Positions 13,985-22,600 of a DNA stretch of 64,000 nucleotides are shown piece after piece (positions within the stretch are counted from its first letter, which is position 1; every line of letters starts with the position of its first letter). The stretch lies in assembly GCF_015477775.1 (NCBI RefSeq), contig NZ_JADLQO010000008.1:1-64000 (forward strand), in the 5' to 3' direction. Under the pieces are notes generated by a model, which was given only the letters and a program-made list of their open reading frames with translations, was not told the origin of the DNA and ran no database searches. The DNA is from Nocardia abscessus (lineage in GTDB: Bacteria; Actinomycetota; Actinomycetes; Mycobacteriales; Mycobacteriaceae). A program made the position numbers and the translations under genes.

Positions 13985-15652
13985 GTGGCCGTAGACATTC
14001 CCAGCGAGGTCGCGCTCTTCCTCAACCTCTGCGGCATTCCCTACCCGGACATCAACGAGGACGATGTGCGCGCCCTCGCCGGACATGTGCGCACTTTCGC
14101 CGCCCAGGTGCAGGACACGCACGATTCGGCGACCGGCGCGATAGATCAGCTGGGCGCCTTCTACTCGGGTGAGTCCTACCAGCAGCTGGTGGCCACCTGG
14201 GCGAGAATGAGCTCCACCCACATGCGGCAGCTCGAGAGCGCGTGCGAGATCGTGGGGCAGGCACTCGAGGTGGCGGCCACGGTGATCACCATGGTGAAGG
14301 TCGCCGTGCTGGCCGAACTCGCCGCGCTGGCCTCGTCCTACACCGCGATCATGCTGACGCCGCCGCTCGCGCCCTCCGCGCCCTTGGTGGCGGCCGCGGC
14401 GCGGCGGCTGTGCGAGCAGATGTTGCAATACCTGGTCGGCTACATCGTCGCCGAAGTCATCGGCAAGGCGATCGAGCCGCTCGAACAGGCCATCGCAGAC
14501 ATGGTCGACGGAATCGTCTACGACGCCGCCCGCGACGCGCTCGACGTTCCGCCGTCGAGCGGAACCCGGGCCTTGCACATCGACTCGAACGAGGTGCAGC
14601 GCTTCGCGAAGGTGCTCGATGATCACGCCGACGACATCATGCAGCACGCGGCGAACTTCGCCGAGAACGTCGCGAAACTCGATTTCACGACAGCATCGCG
14701 ATTCGACGACACCTACCCCGCCGCGGCCGACACCACCGCGACGGGCGTCCGGCCGCCTGTCGGTCCCGCCGCGCCGACGGCGGAGTCCTCGTTGCGGCCC
14801 CCTGGGACTTCCGAGTCACGCTTCGGTCCGAACGTGCCGATGGGGCCGAGTGGCATTGCCGGAGACAGCACCCACGATGCCCGCGTCCCGGTGAGGGCGA
14901 ACGCAGTCGATACCGGCGAAAAGCAGGCCGATCGAAGCGGAAACGCAGCCGACTCGAGTGCGCGGGGCGGCATCGCGGAACCGTCGGTTCCGCAGGTCGG
15001 GGCGGAACACCGGAGTTCGATCTCGGAGCCGGCGAGGAGCGCTCCGCTCTCGGGGGCGGTCCCCAACAGCCCGGACCTGGGTGCGGCAGAACGATCCGCG
15101 GGACTCGGGACTCCGCGTCCGGTGTCCGCGCATGCCGCGTCCGAGGCAGGAACCGTGGCGGCGCGGGATGCGGCGGTCACCGCTTCGGTGGGGCCGGCGT
15201 ATGACGCCGAGGCGCACCGGACGGGCTCGGCGCTCGATTCGCCCTCGGCCGCAGGCCATCTGCCGGTCGACGGTTCGGTTTCAGGCGCTCCATCGGGCGT
15301 CGCGCCTCTGGCCCAGCAGAGCCCCGGAGCGGCGGGCACCCCTTGGGGACGCGTCGGCGGGCAACCGGCTCCACGGAGTCCGCTGCCGCTCGAGGCCGCC
15401 GAACGTCCGGCGAAGAACCCTCCGAAAGTGCCTCGGCCCGCGGTCACGCCGTGGAGCAAGGCCCGCCGCACCCGGGACGTTCCCGCCGCGGTGCACGCTC
15501 CCTCCGCCGGTCGGCCGCCAGTGCACGTGATCCCGGAGAAAGAGGCCGAAGCGGGCGGCGCCGAGAACGCCGGGCTGGCCGACGCGAAGGCACCGTCCGG
15601 GGTTACTGCCCCGCCATCCGATCGCATGCACCCGCCCGGGGCGCGCGGCTGA
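13985..15652 (+). CDS. CpnT-like N-terminal (WXG100-like) domain protein without recognisable toxin
   Basis: 555 residues, GTG start 28 bases after the NlpC/P60 gene. Residues 1-200 match the N-terminal domain of CpnT-type polymorphic toxins: MAVDIPSEVALFLNLCGIP, a long helix, the turn YSGESYQQLVATW (Tyr in place of the usual Trp), and hydrophobic helices (VAATVITMVKVAVLAELAALASS; LVGYIVAEVIGKAIEPLEQ). Residues 200-240 are a linker helix. Residues 245-555 are Pro/Ala/Ser/Gly-rich and low in complexity to the end. No toxin, nuclease or NAD-glycohydrolase motif is visible. It could be an EspA/EspE-like ESX substrate or a toxin carrier that lost its effector. It is probably in one operon with the peptidase. 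Confidence 0.75.
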   Translation: MAVDIPSEVALFLNLCGIPYPDINEDDVRALAGHVRTFAAQVQDTHDSATGAIDQLGAFYSGESYQQLVATWARMSSTHMRQLESACEIVGQALEVAATVITMVKVAVLAELAALASSYTAIMLTPPLAPSAPLVAAAARRLCEQMLQYLVGYIVAEVIGKAIEPLEQAIADMVDGIVYDAARDALDVPPSSGTRALHIDSNEVQRFAKVLDDHADDIMQHAANFAENVAKLDFTTASRFDDTYPAAADTTATGVRPPVGPAAPTAESSLRPPGTSESRFGPNVPMGPSGIAGDSTHDARVPVRANAVDTGEKQADRSGNAADSSARGGIAEPSVPQVGAEHRSSISEPARSAPLSGAVPNSPDLGAAERSAGLGTPRPVSAHAASEAGTVAARDAAVTASVGPAYDAEAHRTGSALDSPSAAGHLPVDGSVSGAPSGVAPLAQQSPGAAGTPWGRVGGQPAPRSPLPLEAAERPAKNPPKVPRPAVTPWSKARRTRDVPAAVHAPSAGRPPVHVIPEKEAEAGGAENAGLADAKAPSGVTAPPSDRMHPPGARG

Positions 15653-15683
15653 TCGAGCGGTGCGCAGTAGGGAAGCGCAAAAA

Positions 15684-15712
15684 GACCCATTCCCAATGAC
15701 GGGGAATGGGTC
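15684..15712 (-). terminator. Rho-independent terminator for a minus-strand transcript
   Basis: An 11-bp perfect stem GACCCATTCCC / GGGAATGGGTC has a 7-base loop. On the minus strand it is followed directly by TTTTT; on the plus strand no T tract follows. It may also serve the plus-strand gene ending at 15652. The inner TTCCC...GGGAA has spacer 7 and is not counted with the ESX palindromes. Confidence 0.65.
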
Positions 15713-15791
15713 GCTGAGTCGATGTGGCAACAGTGGTAGACGTAATCACACTACGGTGGCTGCTTGAATGCCTAGGGTTTCGTACCCCCAC

Positions 15792-15830
15792 AACGGCCGG
15801 TGGCCTGCCGGTGCCACCGGCCGTTGCTTT
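15792..15830 (+). terminator. Strong hairpin, probable terminator of the plus-strand operon
   Basis: A 13-bp perfect stem AACGGCCGGTGGC / GCCACCGGCCGTT with an 8-base loop is followed on the plus strand by GCTTTATT. It lies 140 bases after the stop at 15652. On the minus strand it would be an internal stem of the candidate small RNA. Confidence 0.55.
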
Positions 15831-15876
15831 ATTGGGTTCAGATCGTCGGGATGAGGGACCGGCGATCTGTGTTCAG

Positions 15877-15905
15877 ACAGTACCCTCTTCTGTCGGAACG
15901 TTCAA
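15877..15905 (-). promoter_or_regulatory. Second-palindrome promoter, degenerate copy
   Basis: On the minus strand: TTGAAC (15905-15900), 17-base spacer, TACTGT (15882-15877). The spacer contains GTTCCG at one end and GGG at the other, a weak form of GTRCCG-N8-CGGTAC. The promoter hexamers are stronger than the palindrome. Confidence 0.45.
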
Positions 15906-16043
15906 TAGTGTGCACCTAAATAGCGGCAAGAAATTTTCGGATGGGCTGTGACCTGCTGCGCGGCGGCTGGGGGACCGGATCGCGGCTGGCCAGCCGCCGC
16001 CGAAGGGGCCGTCTGCGGGCGGATGATTGCCGACCCCGAGGTA

Positions 16044-16072
16044 AACATACCGTTACATGACGGTACGTTCAA
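16044..16072 (-). promoter_or_regulatory. Second-palindrome promoter: ATACCG-TTACATGA-CGGTAC
   Basis: The palindrome is at 16047-16066. On the minus strand TTGAAC (16072-16067) and TATGTT (16049-16044) are separated by exactly 17 bases, a near-ideal promoter. On the plus strand the -10 TACGTT (16064-16069) is also present but the -35 (GTAAAC) is poor. It may act divergently, toward eccA and toward the candidate small RNA. Confidence 0.6.
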
Positions 16073-16180
16073 AATTGGTATGTGGAGTGGGCGGGGAGTG
16101 GGGAAGTCGGGTTGCGAGGATGAGCCGGTCGGTTGCCGGGGCCGGAGGGTGAAGCTCGCCCCTGGTGACGCTGTCTCGAC

Positions 16181-16196
16181 TTCCCATTACTGGGAA
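16181..16196 (+). promoter_or_regulatory. ESX palindrome site 5: TTCCC-ATTACT-GGGAA before eccA
   Basis: Perfect 5-bp arms, extended by C/G to 6 bp, with a 6-base spacer, 73 bases before the eccA start. The hexamer 5 bases downstream on the plus strand (CGTGTC) is poor. On the minus strand GACAGC occupies that position, close to the GACAAT seen elsewhere. Confidence 0.6.
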
Positions 16197-16268
16197 GTAT
16201 CCGTGTCCGTGGCGTGACCGACGGAATCTATCGTTCGAGCAGGCTAGTTCGGCGGAAGGGAAGTCCGA

Positions 16269-18029
16269 GTGTCAGCGGCCGAGGACGCGTTCTACACGGG
16301 TGTTCAGAATCTTGGGTTGGTCGCCGGTGGCGTGCGCAACGAGCAGCACGCGGCGGCGGCGTTTAGGGCCGCTACCGACCTCGACCCGGACATGTGTGAT
16401 GCCTGGCTCGGGCGCGCCATGGCCGGAGAGGTCACCTCGGAGGTGATCTACGGCGCCTACCGCTCGGTGCACAACCTCTATCGCGACCAGCAGCGGGCCG
16501 GCCTGGTCGACCGCGCTCTGTGGTGCCAGGTCGAGATCGGCATGTACGGGTTGCGCGTCGCGATGGCCGATCGTGACCAGATCGCCATAGCTCAGGCCTG
16601 CTCGTACGCCGAAGGCGGCGAATGGCAAGAGGCCGCGGCCATTCTCGACGAGGTCCCCAGCGACGACGTCGCCGACTTCGTGCGCATGTCGCTGTTCTTC
16701 CGGACCAAGCAGTGGCCGGAGGTGCTCGCCGCGCGCAACGCCCGGCCGGTGCTGGAAGACGGGTTGCTGGACATCGCCGCCGAGCTGATGACCGCTCAGT
16801 CGCTGGCGCACCTGGGCCGTTTCGGCGAAGCCATGCCGCGCGCGCAGCGGATCGTCGAGGACAGCTCCTCGGGCAATCTGTCCTACATCTGGGCCGACGC
16901 GCACTTCCTGCTCGGCATGCTGATGCGGCACAACGGCGATTACGACGCCGCCGACAAGGTCCTCAACGGACTGCAGGGCTCCGCGCTGTGGCCCGACCGC
17001 GAGGAATGGCAGCGCGCGGTGCGGGACAAGTCCTACCGATTCGAGGTCGCCACCGCGGAGCTCATCGCGTCCCGCACGAACAAGTGGGATCCCAAGACCG
17101 GTGACGATCCGCGTGAGGCGGCCGCCACCGCGGCCCGCGCGGAACGCGAGAGCCTGCTTTCGGAGGCTTCGGACCTGCTGCAGGCGCAGATCGGCATGGA
17201 CTCGGTCAAGGAACAGGTCGACCGGCTCAAATCCGGTGTGCTGATGGACCAGGTGCGCGCCAAGCGCGGGCTCGCCGTGGATTCGCGTTCACAGCACCTG
17301 ATCTTCTCCGGTCCGCCCGGTACCGGTAAGACGACCATCGCGCGCGTGATCGCCAAGATCTTCGCCGGCCTGGGTGTCGTGGAGAACGCGGAGGTCATCG
17401 AGGTTTCCCGCAACGACATGGTCGGCACCCACCTGGGCCACACGGCCCCGAAGACGAACGCGCTGATCGACTCGGCGCTGGGCGGGGTGCTGTTCATCGA
17501 TGAGGCGTACACGCTGATCCAGGAAGGGCTTTCCGGCGGCGACGCGTTCGGTAAAGAGGCGGTCGACACGCTGCTGGCCCGGATGGAGAACGACCGCGAC
17601 AAGCTCGTCGTGATCATCGCGGGATACGAGGACCAGATCGACCGGTTCCTGGCCTCCAACGACGGCCTCGCCTCCCGGTTCACCAAGCGCATCCGTTTCG
17701 CCAGCTACGACGCCGACGAACTGGTGCAGATCGCCGATCACATCGCGCGCAAGAAGGATTCGATCCTGTCCGAGCAGGCGCGCGAGGTGCTGCGCCTGCG
17801 CTGCGAGGAGCTGGCCGGTCAGAGCAAGAACGGCCGACGCCTGATCGACCTGGCAGGCAACGGCCGTTTCGTGCGAAACGTGGTCGAGGCCGCGGAGGCC
17901 GAGCGTGACTACCGCTTCACCAGGGAGAACGCGGACATCGCCGCGATGAGCGACGAGGAGCTCATGACCATCGACGCGTTCGACGTGACCGCGGCGCTGG
18001 AGGGTTTGGCGCCGTCGGCGCGGGTGTGA
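16269..18029 (+). CDS. eccA: EccA, ESX cytosolic AAA+ ATPase (CbxX/CfqX type)
   Basis: 586 residues, GTG start. Residues 1-250 are tetratricopeptide-like helices (AFYTGVQNLGLVAGGVRNEQHAAAAFRAATDLDPD in outline). Residues 300-570 are the AAA+ domain: Walker A GPPGTGKTT (Gly348 to Thr356), Walker B VLFIDEAYTL with Asp411/Glu412, and an Arg-finger region SRFTKRIRF. Length and layout match mycobacterial EccA (about 570-620 residues). EccA is a soluble chaperone-like ATPase that contacts PPE or EspC-type substrates and is found in ESX-1, -2, -3 and -5 but not in ESX-4, which places this system in the PE/PPE-secreting lineage. It begins the apparatus operon and has its own palindrome site upstream. 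Confidence 0.93.
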   Translation: MSAAEDAFYTGVQNLGLVAGGVRNEQHAAAAFRAATDLDPDMCDAWLGRAMAGEVTSEVIYGAYRSVHNLYRDQQRAGLVDRALWCQVEIGMYGLRVAMADRDQIAIAQACSYAEGGEWQEAAAILDEVPSDDVADFVRMSLFFRTKQWPEVLAARNARPVLEDGLLDIAAELMTAQSLAHLGRFGEAMPRAQRIVEDSSSGNLSYIWADAHFLLGMLMRHNGDYDAADKVLNGLQGSALWPDREEWQRAVRDKSYRFEVATAELIASRTNKWDPKTGDDPREAAATAARAERESLLSEASDLLQAQIGMDSVKEQVDRLKSGVLMDQVRAKRGLAVDSRSQHLIFSGPPGTGKTTIARVIAKIFAGLGVVENAEVIEVSRNDMVGTHLGHTAPKTNALIDSALGGVLFIDEAYTLIQEGLSGGDAFGKEAVDTLLARMENDRDKLVVIIAGYEDQIDRFLASNDGLASRFTKRIRFASYDADELVQIADHIARKKDSILSEQAREVLRLRCEELAGQSKNGRRLIDLAGNGRFVRNVVEAAEAERDYRFTRENADIAAMSDEELMTIDAFDVTAALEGLAPSARV

Positions 18030-18047
18030 GCGTCCCCTGACCCAGCA

Positions 18048-18063
18048 TTCCCCGTACTGGGAA
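18048..18063 (+). promoter_or_regulatory. ESX palindrome site 6: TTCCC-CGTACT-GGGAA before eccB
   Basis: Perfect arms and a 6-base spacer, only 18 bases after the eccA stop and 70 bases before eccB. The downstream hexamer at the standard distance is GTCTTA, which is poor. TCTTAT one base later is a possible -10. Confidence 0.55.
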
Positions 18064-18080
18064 CCAGGGTCTTATTCATG

Positions 18081-18099
18081 CCGTAACCGGTGGTTACGG
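18081..18099 (+). promoter_or_regulatory. Inverted repeat CCGTAACC-GGT-GGTTACGG before eccB
   Basis: A perfect 8-bp inverted repeat with a 3-base spacer, 34 bases upstream of the eccB GTG. It is too short and lacks a T tract for a terminator, so an operator or leader hairpin is more likely. It is not repeated elsewhere in the window. Confidence 0.45.
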
Positions 18100-18133
18100 T
18101 GTGGCGGCAGGGCGGCGGAAGGAACGAGAACCG

Positions 18134-19684
18134 GTGGCGCGCTTCCGGGTTGTGACCAAACACCAGATCTCTGGTTGGCGTTTTCTGCTGCGCCGGATCG
18201 AGCATGCGCTGGTCCGTCGAGACGCGTCGATGATCGATGACCCGCAGCGTGGTCGTTCCACGGCGCTGTCCATCGGCATCGCGCTCGCGTGCGTGATCAT
18301 CGCGGGCGCCGCAGTGCTGGCGTTCTTCAAACCGGCCAAGAAGGTCGGGGAGTCGAAGATCGTGGCGGAGAAGGACACCGGCGCGTTGTTCGTGCGGCTG
18401 AACAATCGGCTGTTCCCGGCGTTGAACCTGACCTCCGCTCGATTGATCGTCGGATCTCCCGACAACCCGGTGCAGGTGTCCCGGGACGAGTTGTCGAAAT
18501 ATCCACGCGGGCCGTGGGTCGGCATCCCCGGTGCGCCCGGCAGCATCGTCGACACCGGCGAGCGGGACTCCTCGTGGACGGTGTGCGACACGGCGCGAAC
18601 TGGTGCGGCGGCGCCGGTGAACCCCGCCACCGGACTGCCGACGGTGAGTCGCTCCGCGGTGCGGACGACGGCGATCGGCGGTCCGCTCACCGTCGACGGC
18701 GACGCCATCCGCCAACTGGGCGACGGCGAGGCCCGTCTGCTGCGCGACGAGTCCACGACCTGGCTGGTGTACGCCGACGCGGAGAAAGGCGTGGTGCGTG
18801 CCGCGATCGACCTCGCGAGCACCGCGGTGGCGATGGCGCTCGGCATCGATTCGACCGCTCCGGTGATGGCGGCATCCAAGGGCCTGGTCAACGCGATTCC
18901 CGAGGCGCCACCGCTGCGGGTGCCCGACGTACCCGGCGCGGGCGAGTCGATCACCTTGAACAACGGATTCACCACGCCGGTCGGGTCGGTGCTGACCGTC
19001 TCGACGCCGGATCAGGGCGTCTCGTACTACCTCGTCTCGCAGACGGGCCTGGTCCGGATCAGCTCCGTCCTGGCGGCGATGGTTCGCAACGCGAACTCCC
19101 AAGGCGCGGTGTCCACCCGCACTGTCGGACCCGACGTGATCGCGGCCAATCTGCGCCCAGGGCAGTGGCCGGGCACCGCGACCTATCCCACCCGTCCCAT
19201 CCGGCTGGTCGACCCCGAACGGTCCGGCGTGACCTGCTATCACTGGTCGCGCTCCGGAAACGACCCGAACGCCGCCACCGAACTGCTGGTGGGCAGGCAA
19301 TTGCCGCTGACACAGGAGGAGCAGGGCCGGACGGTGGACCTGGTGACCTCGGCCGCTTCGCGCGGCACCACCGCGGACGCGGCCTATCTGCCGCGTGACA
19401 CCGGCCGTTTCGTGCAGGTGACCGGCGCCGAACCGGGGTCACCGCTGCGGGAAGCGTTCTACTGGGTCTCCGACAGCGGTGTCCGCTACGGCGTCATCAC
19501 CGATCCCACCGGCACCACCGGCGATCCCACCTTGACCTCGCTCGGGATGCGGACCCCGGTCCCGGCGCCGTGGAACATCATCTCGCTGTTCGCGGTCGGT
19601 CCCGCTCTGTCCCAGAAGGAAGCTCGCATTCAGCACGACGGCATCCCGAACAACAAGATCGTCGCCGGGCTCGGTGGTTCGTAG
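18134..19684 (+). CDS. eccB: EccB, membrane-anchored ESX core component
   Basis: I start at GTG 18134 (GGAAGGAACGAG upstream), giving MARFRVVTKHQISGWRFLLRRIEHALVRRD, the hallmark EccB N-terminus. An upstream in-frame codon would add 11 unlikely residues. The resulting 516 residues contain one membrane helix at about 43-65 (LSIGIALACVIIAGAAVLAFF) and a large periplasmic part with EccB repeats; cysteines at VCDTAR and VTCYHWS probably form a disulfide. EccB is a core subunit of the hexameric inner-membrane pore with EccC, EccD and EccE. Its stop overlaps the first base of the eccC GTG by one base. Confidence 0.93.
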   Translation: MARFRVVTKHQISGWRFLLRRIEHALVRRDASMIDDPQRGRSTALSIGIALACVIIAGAAVLAFFKPAKKVGESKIVAEKDTGALFVRLNNRLFPALNLTSARLIVGSPDNPVQVSRDELSKYPRGPWVGIPGAPGSIVDTGERDSSWTVCDTARTGAAAPVNPATGLPTVSRSAVRTTAIGGPLTVDGDAIRQLGDGEARLLRDESTTWLVYADAEKGVVRAAIDLASTAVAMALGIDSTAPVMAASKGLVNAIPEAPPLRVPDVPGAGESITLNNGFTTPVGSVLTVSTPDQGVSYYLVSQTGLVRISSVLAAMVRNANSQGAVSTRTVGPDVIAANLRPGQWPGTATYPTRPIRLVDPERSGVTCYHWSRSGNDPNAATELLVGRQLPLTQEEQGRTVDLVTSAASRGTTADAAYLPRDTGRFVQVTGAEPGSPLREAFYWVSDSGVRYGVITDPTGTTGDPTLTSLGMRTPVPAPWNIISLFAVGPALSQKEARIQHDGIPNNKIVAGLGGS

Positions 19685-22600
19685 TGACCACCACTCGTCG
19701 ATTCGTCCGACCCGCTCGGACGGTGCGCGGTCCCAAAGCCCCCGCCGTGACCGAGCTGCGGCTGCAACCGCCGACCGAGCTGCCCAAGCCGGTCCCGGCG
19801 TCACGGCTGCGCATGATCATGCCCGTGGTCATGGTGGCGGCCATGTGCGGAATGATGGTCATGATGTTCCGCGGCGGCGGAGCCATGAACCCGATGATGC
19901 TGATGTTCCCCGCCATGATGCTGGTGTCGATGTTCGGCATGATGGGCGGCGCGTTCGCGGGCAACTCCGGCGGCGGCGCGGCGAGCCTGAACGAGGAACG
20001 CAAGGACTACTTGCGCAGTATCACCGACAACCGCAAGACGGTGCACGGAGCGGAAGCGGAACTGTATGCCTTCCTGCGCTATACCCATCCCGGCCCCGAG
20101 GAGATCGCCCGGCTGATCGGCGGCAAGCGGATGTGGGAAGTGCAGGTCGCGAGTCCGCAGTTCCTGCGGGTACGGGTCGGACGGGGCCGCATCGCCAATC
20201 AGGTGCGCGTGATCGTCCCGGAAGCGGCGCCCACGTCGGATCTGGACCCGGTCGGCGTCGTCGAGCTGACCCGGTTCGCCAAGGCATATTCCACGGTCGG
20301 CGGCATGCCGGTCGCGATCAATCTGCTGTCGGCGCCGCAGGTCGGCATCGACGGTGAAGCGCAACTGGTGGCGGGGCTGGTCCGCGCGATGATCGCCGAG
20401 GTAGCGGTGCTGCATGGTCCGGACCAGGTGGCGGTCGCCGCGGTGCTGTCCGATCCGGACGCGCCGGAGTGGTCCTGGTTGAAATGGCTGCCGCACACCC
20501 AGCATCCCAACGAGACCGACGCGATCGGTTCCAGCCGGATGGTCTATCGCACCGTCGCCGAGCTGCGCACCAAGGTGCTCGCCGGGCTCAATCGCGGTCC
20601 GTTCTCGGCGAATTCGCAGCCCACCTTGGATCGGACGCACTACCTGCTGATCGTCGACATCGGCGGGCCCGCGAGCGACCGCGACATCTCCGGCATCGAT
20701 GGCTGCACCTGGTTGCGGCTGGGCGCCACCGAGCAGAACCTGCCCCGTGCGCTGCGCTTCACCGTGACCGAGGACCGGTCGCTGAACGAGGTGACCCCGC
20801 GCGGTCTGCGTCGCGTCGGTGTCGCCGACACGCTGTCCACGGCGGCGATGACGGCGATGGCGCGCAGTCTGTCGCCGTATCGGCTGTCCACGGTGGTGGA
20901 GGCGGTGGCCGCCGAGCAGGCCAGTGGCGGCACGTCGTGGGAGGAGATGGTCGGCATCGCCGACCCCGGCGCGATCCGGGTCGAGCAGGCGTGGATCCGG
21001 CGGCGCGACGAGGATCGGGCACGACTGAACATCCCGTTCGGTCATGATCCGGCCGGTAGCGTCACCTACCTCGACATCAAGGAATCGGCCGAAGAAGGCA
21101 TGGGCCCGCACGGCATGTGCATCGGCGCCACCGGATCGGGCAAGTCGGAATTCCTGCGGACCCTGGTGCTTTCGGCGGTGACCACACACTCCCCGGACGT
21201 GCTGAATCTGCTGCTCGTCGACTTCAAAGGTGGCGCGACATTCCTCGGGTTCGACCGGCTGTCGCACGTGACCGCCGTGGTGACGAACATGGAGGAAGAA
21301 GCCGACCTCGTCACCCGTATGGAAGACGTCATCAACGGTGAAATGGCGCGGCGGCAACGGATCCTGCGCGACGCGGGCAATTTCGCCAGCGTGGCCGACT
21401 ACGAGCGCGCCAGGGAGCAGGGCGCGGATCTGCGACCGCTGCCCACCCTCCTGATCATTCTCGACGAGTTCGCCGAACTGCTCGAGCAGTACCCGAACTT
21501 CTCGAAACTCTTCGTGGCCATCGGCCGATTGGGCCGATCGCTGCGCATTCACTTGCTGCTCGCGTCGCAGAAAGTGCCGGCCAACCGGATGGGCGAGCTG
21601 GAAGCGCACCTTTCCTATCGGATCGCGTTGCGTACCAACCAGACCAGTGACTCGCGCGACGCGATCGGCACCGCGGACGCCTACCACCTGCCCAAGAAGC
21701 CAGGGTCGGGATACCTGCGGGTCGGCTCCGGTGATCTCCAGCGGTTCCAGGCCGCGTACGTGGGTGAGAAGTACTCGCCCCCGGCGCAAGTGTCCGCGGC
21801 CTCCGCACAGCGCGCCCGACGGCCGGGCGGGGGATATCGGCCGCCGCAGCGCTTCACCACCGGCCATATCGTCGACACCCGGCCCGTGGTGGTCGAGCCG
21901 GTGGCGGTCCAGGCGACGCCCGAGGCCGCCGAGGGCGATTCGATCACCGTGATGGAAGCGGTGTTGCAGCAGTTGGCCCGGCACGGGCAGCCCGCGCACA
22001 AGATGTGGCTTCCGCCGCTGGTCACGCCGCCCACACTGGAGCGGATGATCCGCGCGGTGCCGCAGGGGGCGTTGCAGATGCCGTTGGCACTGGTCGACAA
22101 GCCTCGTCAGCAGCGTCAGGACGTGTGGTCGGTCGACATGTCCGGCGCGGGTGGGCACATGGCCATCGTCGGCGGTACCCAGTCCGGTAAATCGACCGCG
22201 CTGCAATCGTTCATCCTGTCCGCGGCGCTGACCCACACCCCGGAGCAGGTGCAGTTCTACTGCCTGGACTTCTCCGGCGGCGGGTTGTCGGCGTTGGCGA
22301 ACCTGCCGCACGTGGGCTCGGTTGCCGCGGCCCGCGACGGCGACCGCATCCGGCGCACCATCGCGTTGATCACGAACCTGCTCGAGAGCAGACAGTCGAT
22401 GTTCGCCGAGTTCGGGATCGACTCGATCCGGAAGTTCCGCACGCTGCGCGAGGCCCCGGGCGGGCCGCCTTGGCTGGACCGCGATCCCTACGGCGACGTC
22501 TTCTTGGTCATCGACGGATGGGACGTGGGGTTCGGCACGAACGGCCCGTACTACGACGAGTACACCCCCGTGATGGAATCCATCGCGCTGCAGGGCCTGA

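Larger units (their letters stand above)
15679..15870 (-). ncRNA. Candidate small RNA on the minus strand
   Basis: On the minus strand a promoter TTGAAC-N17-TACTGT (15905-15877) points toward a strong hairpin at 15712-15684, which on this strand is followed at once by five T (15683-15679). This would give a transcript of about 190 nt that includes a second 13-bp hairpin (15825-15792). No convincing open reading frame with a ribosome site is present. It could instead be a leader-peptide gene or, if the 15792 hairpin is a plus-strand terminator, part of the previous operon's end. Confidence 0.4.
15831..16268. other. Regulatory intergenic region before eccA
   Basis: This gene-free stretch carries a degenerate copy (15880-15899) and a good copy (16047-16066) of the second palindrome, both reading best on the minus strand, and ESX palindrome site 5 (16181). 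The short frames here have no ribosome site and unnatural composition. Confidence 0.6.

Noticed and set aside
15684..15712. Further copy of the ESX palindrome
   Set aside because: TTCCC and GGGAA are present but with a 7-base spacer and as the inner part of an 11-bp hairpin followed by T5 on the minus strand, so a terminator explains it better.
15720..15795. tRNA-like words (AGTGGTAGAC and GGGTTTCGTACCC)
   Set aside because: The T-arm would have only three good pairs, no acceptor stem can be closed and no anticodon arm fits, so it is not a tRNA. It lies inside the candidate small RNA.
15724..15951. 75-codon frame starting MATVVDVITLRW
   Set aside because: It reads through the strong hairpin at 15792-15825 and lacks a ribosome site; more likely untranslated.
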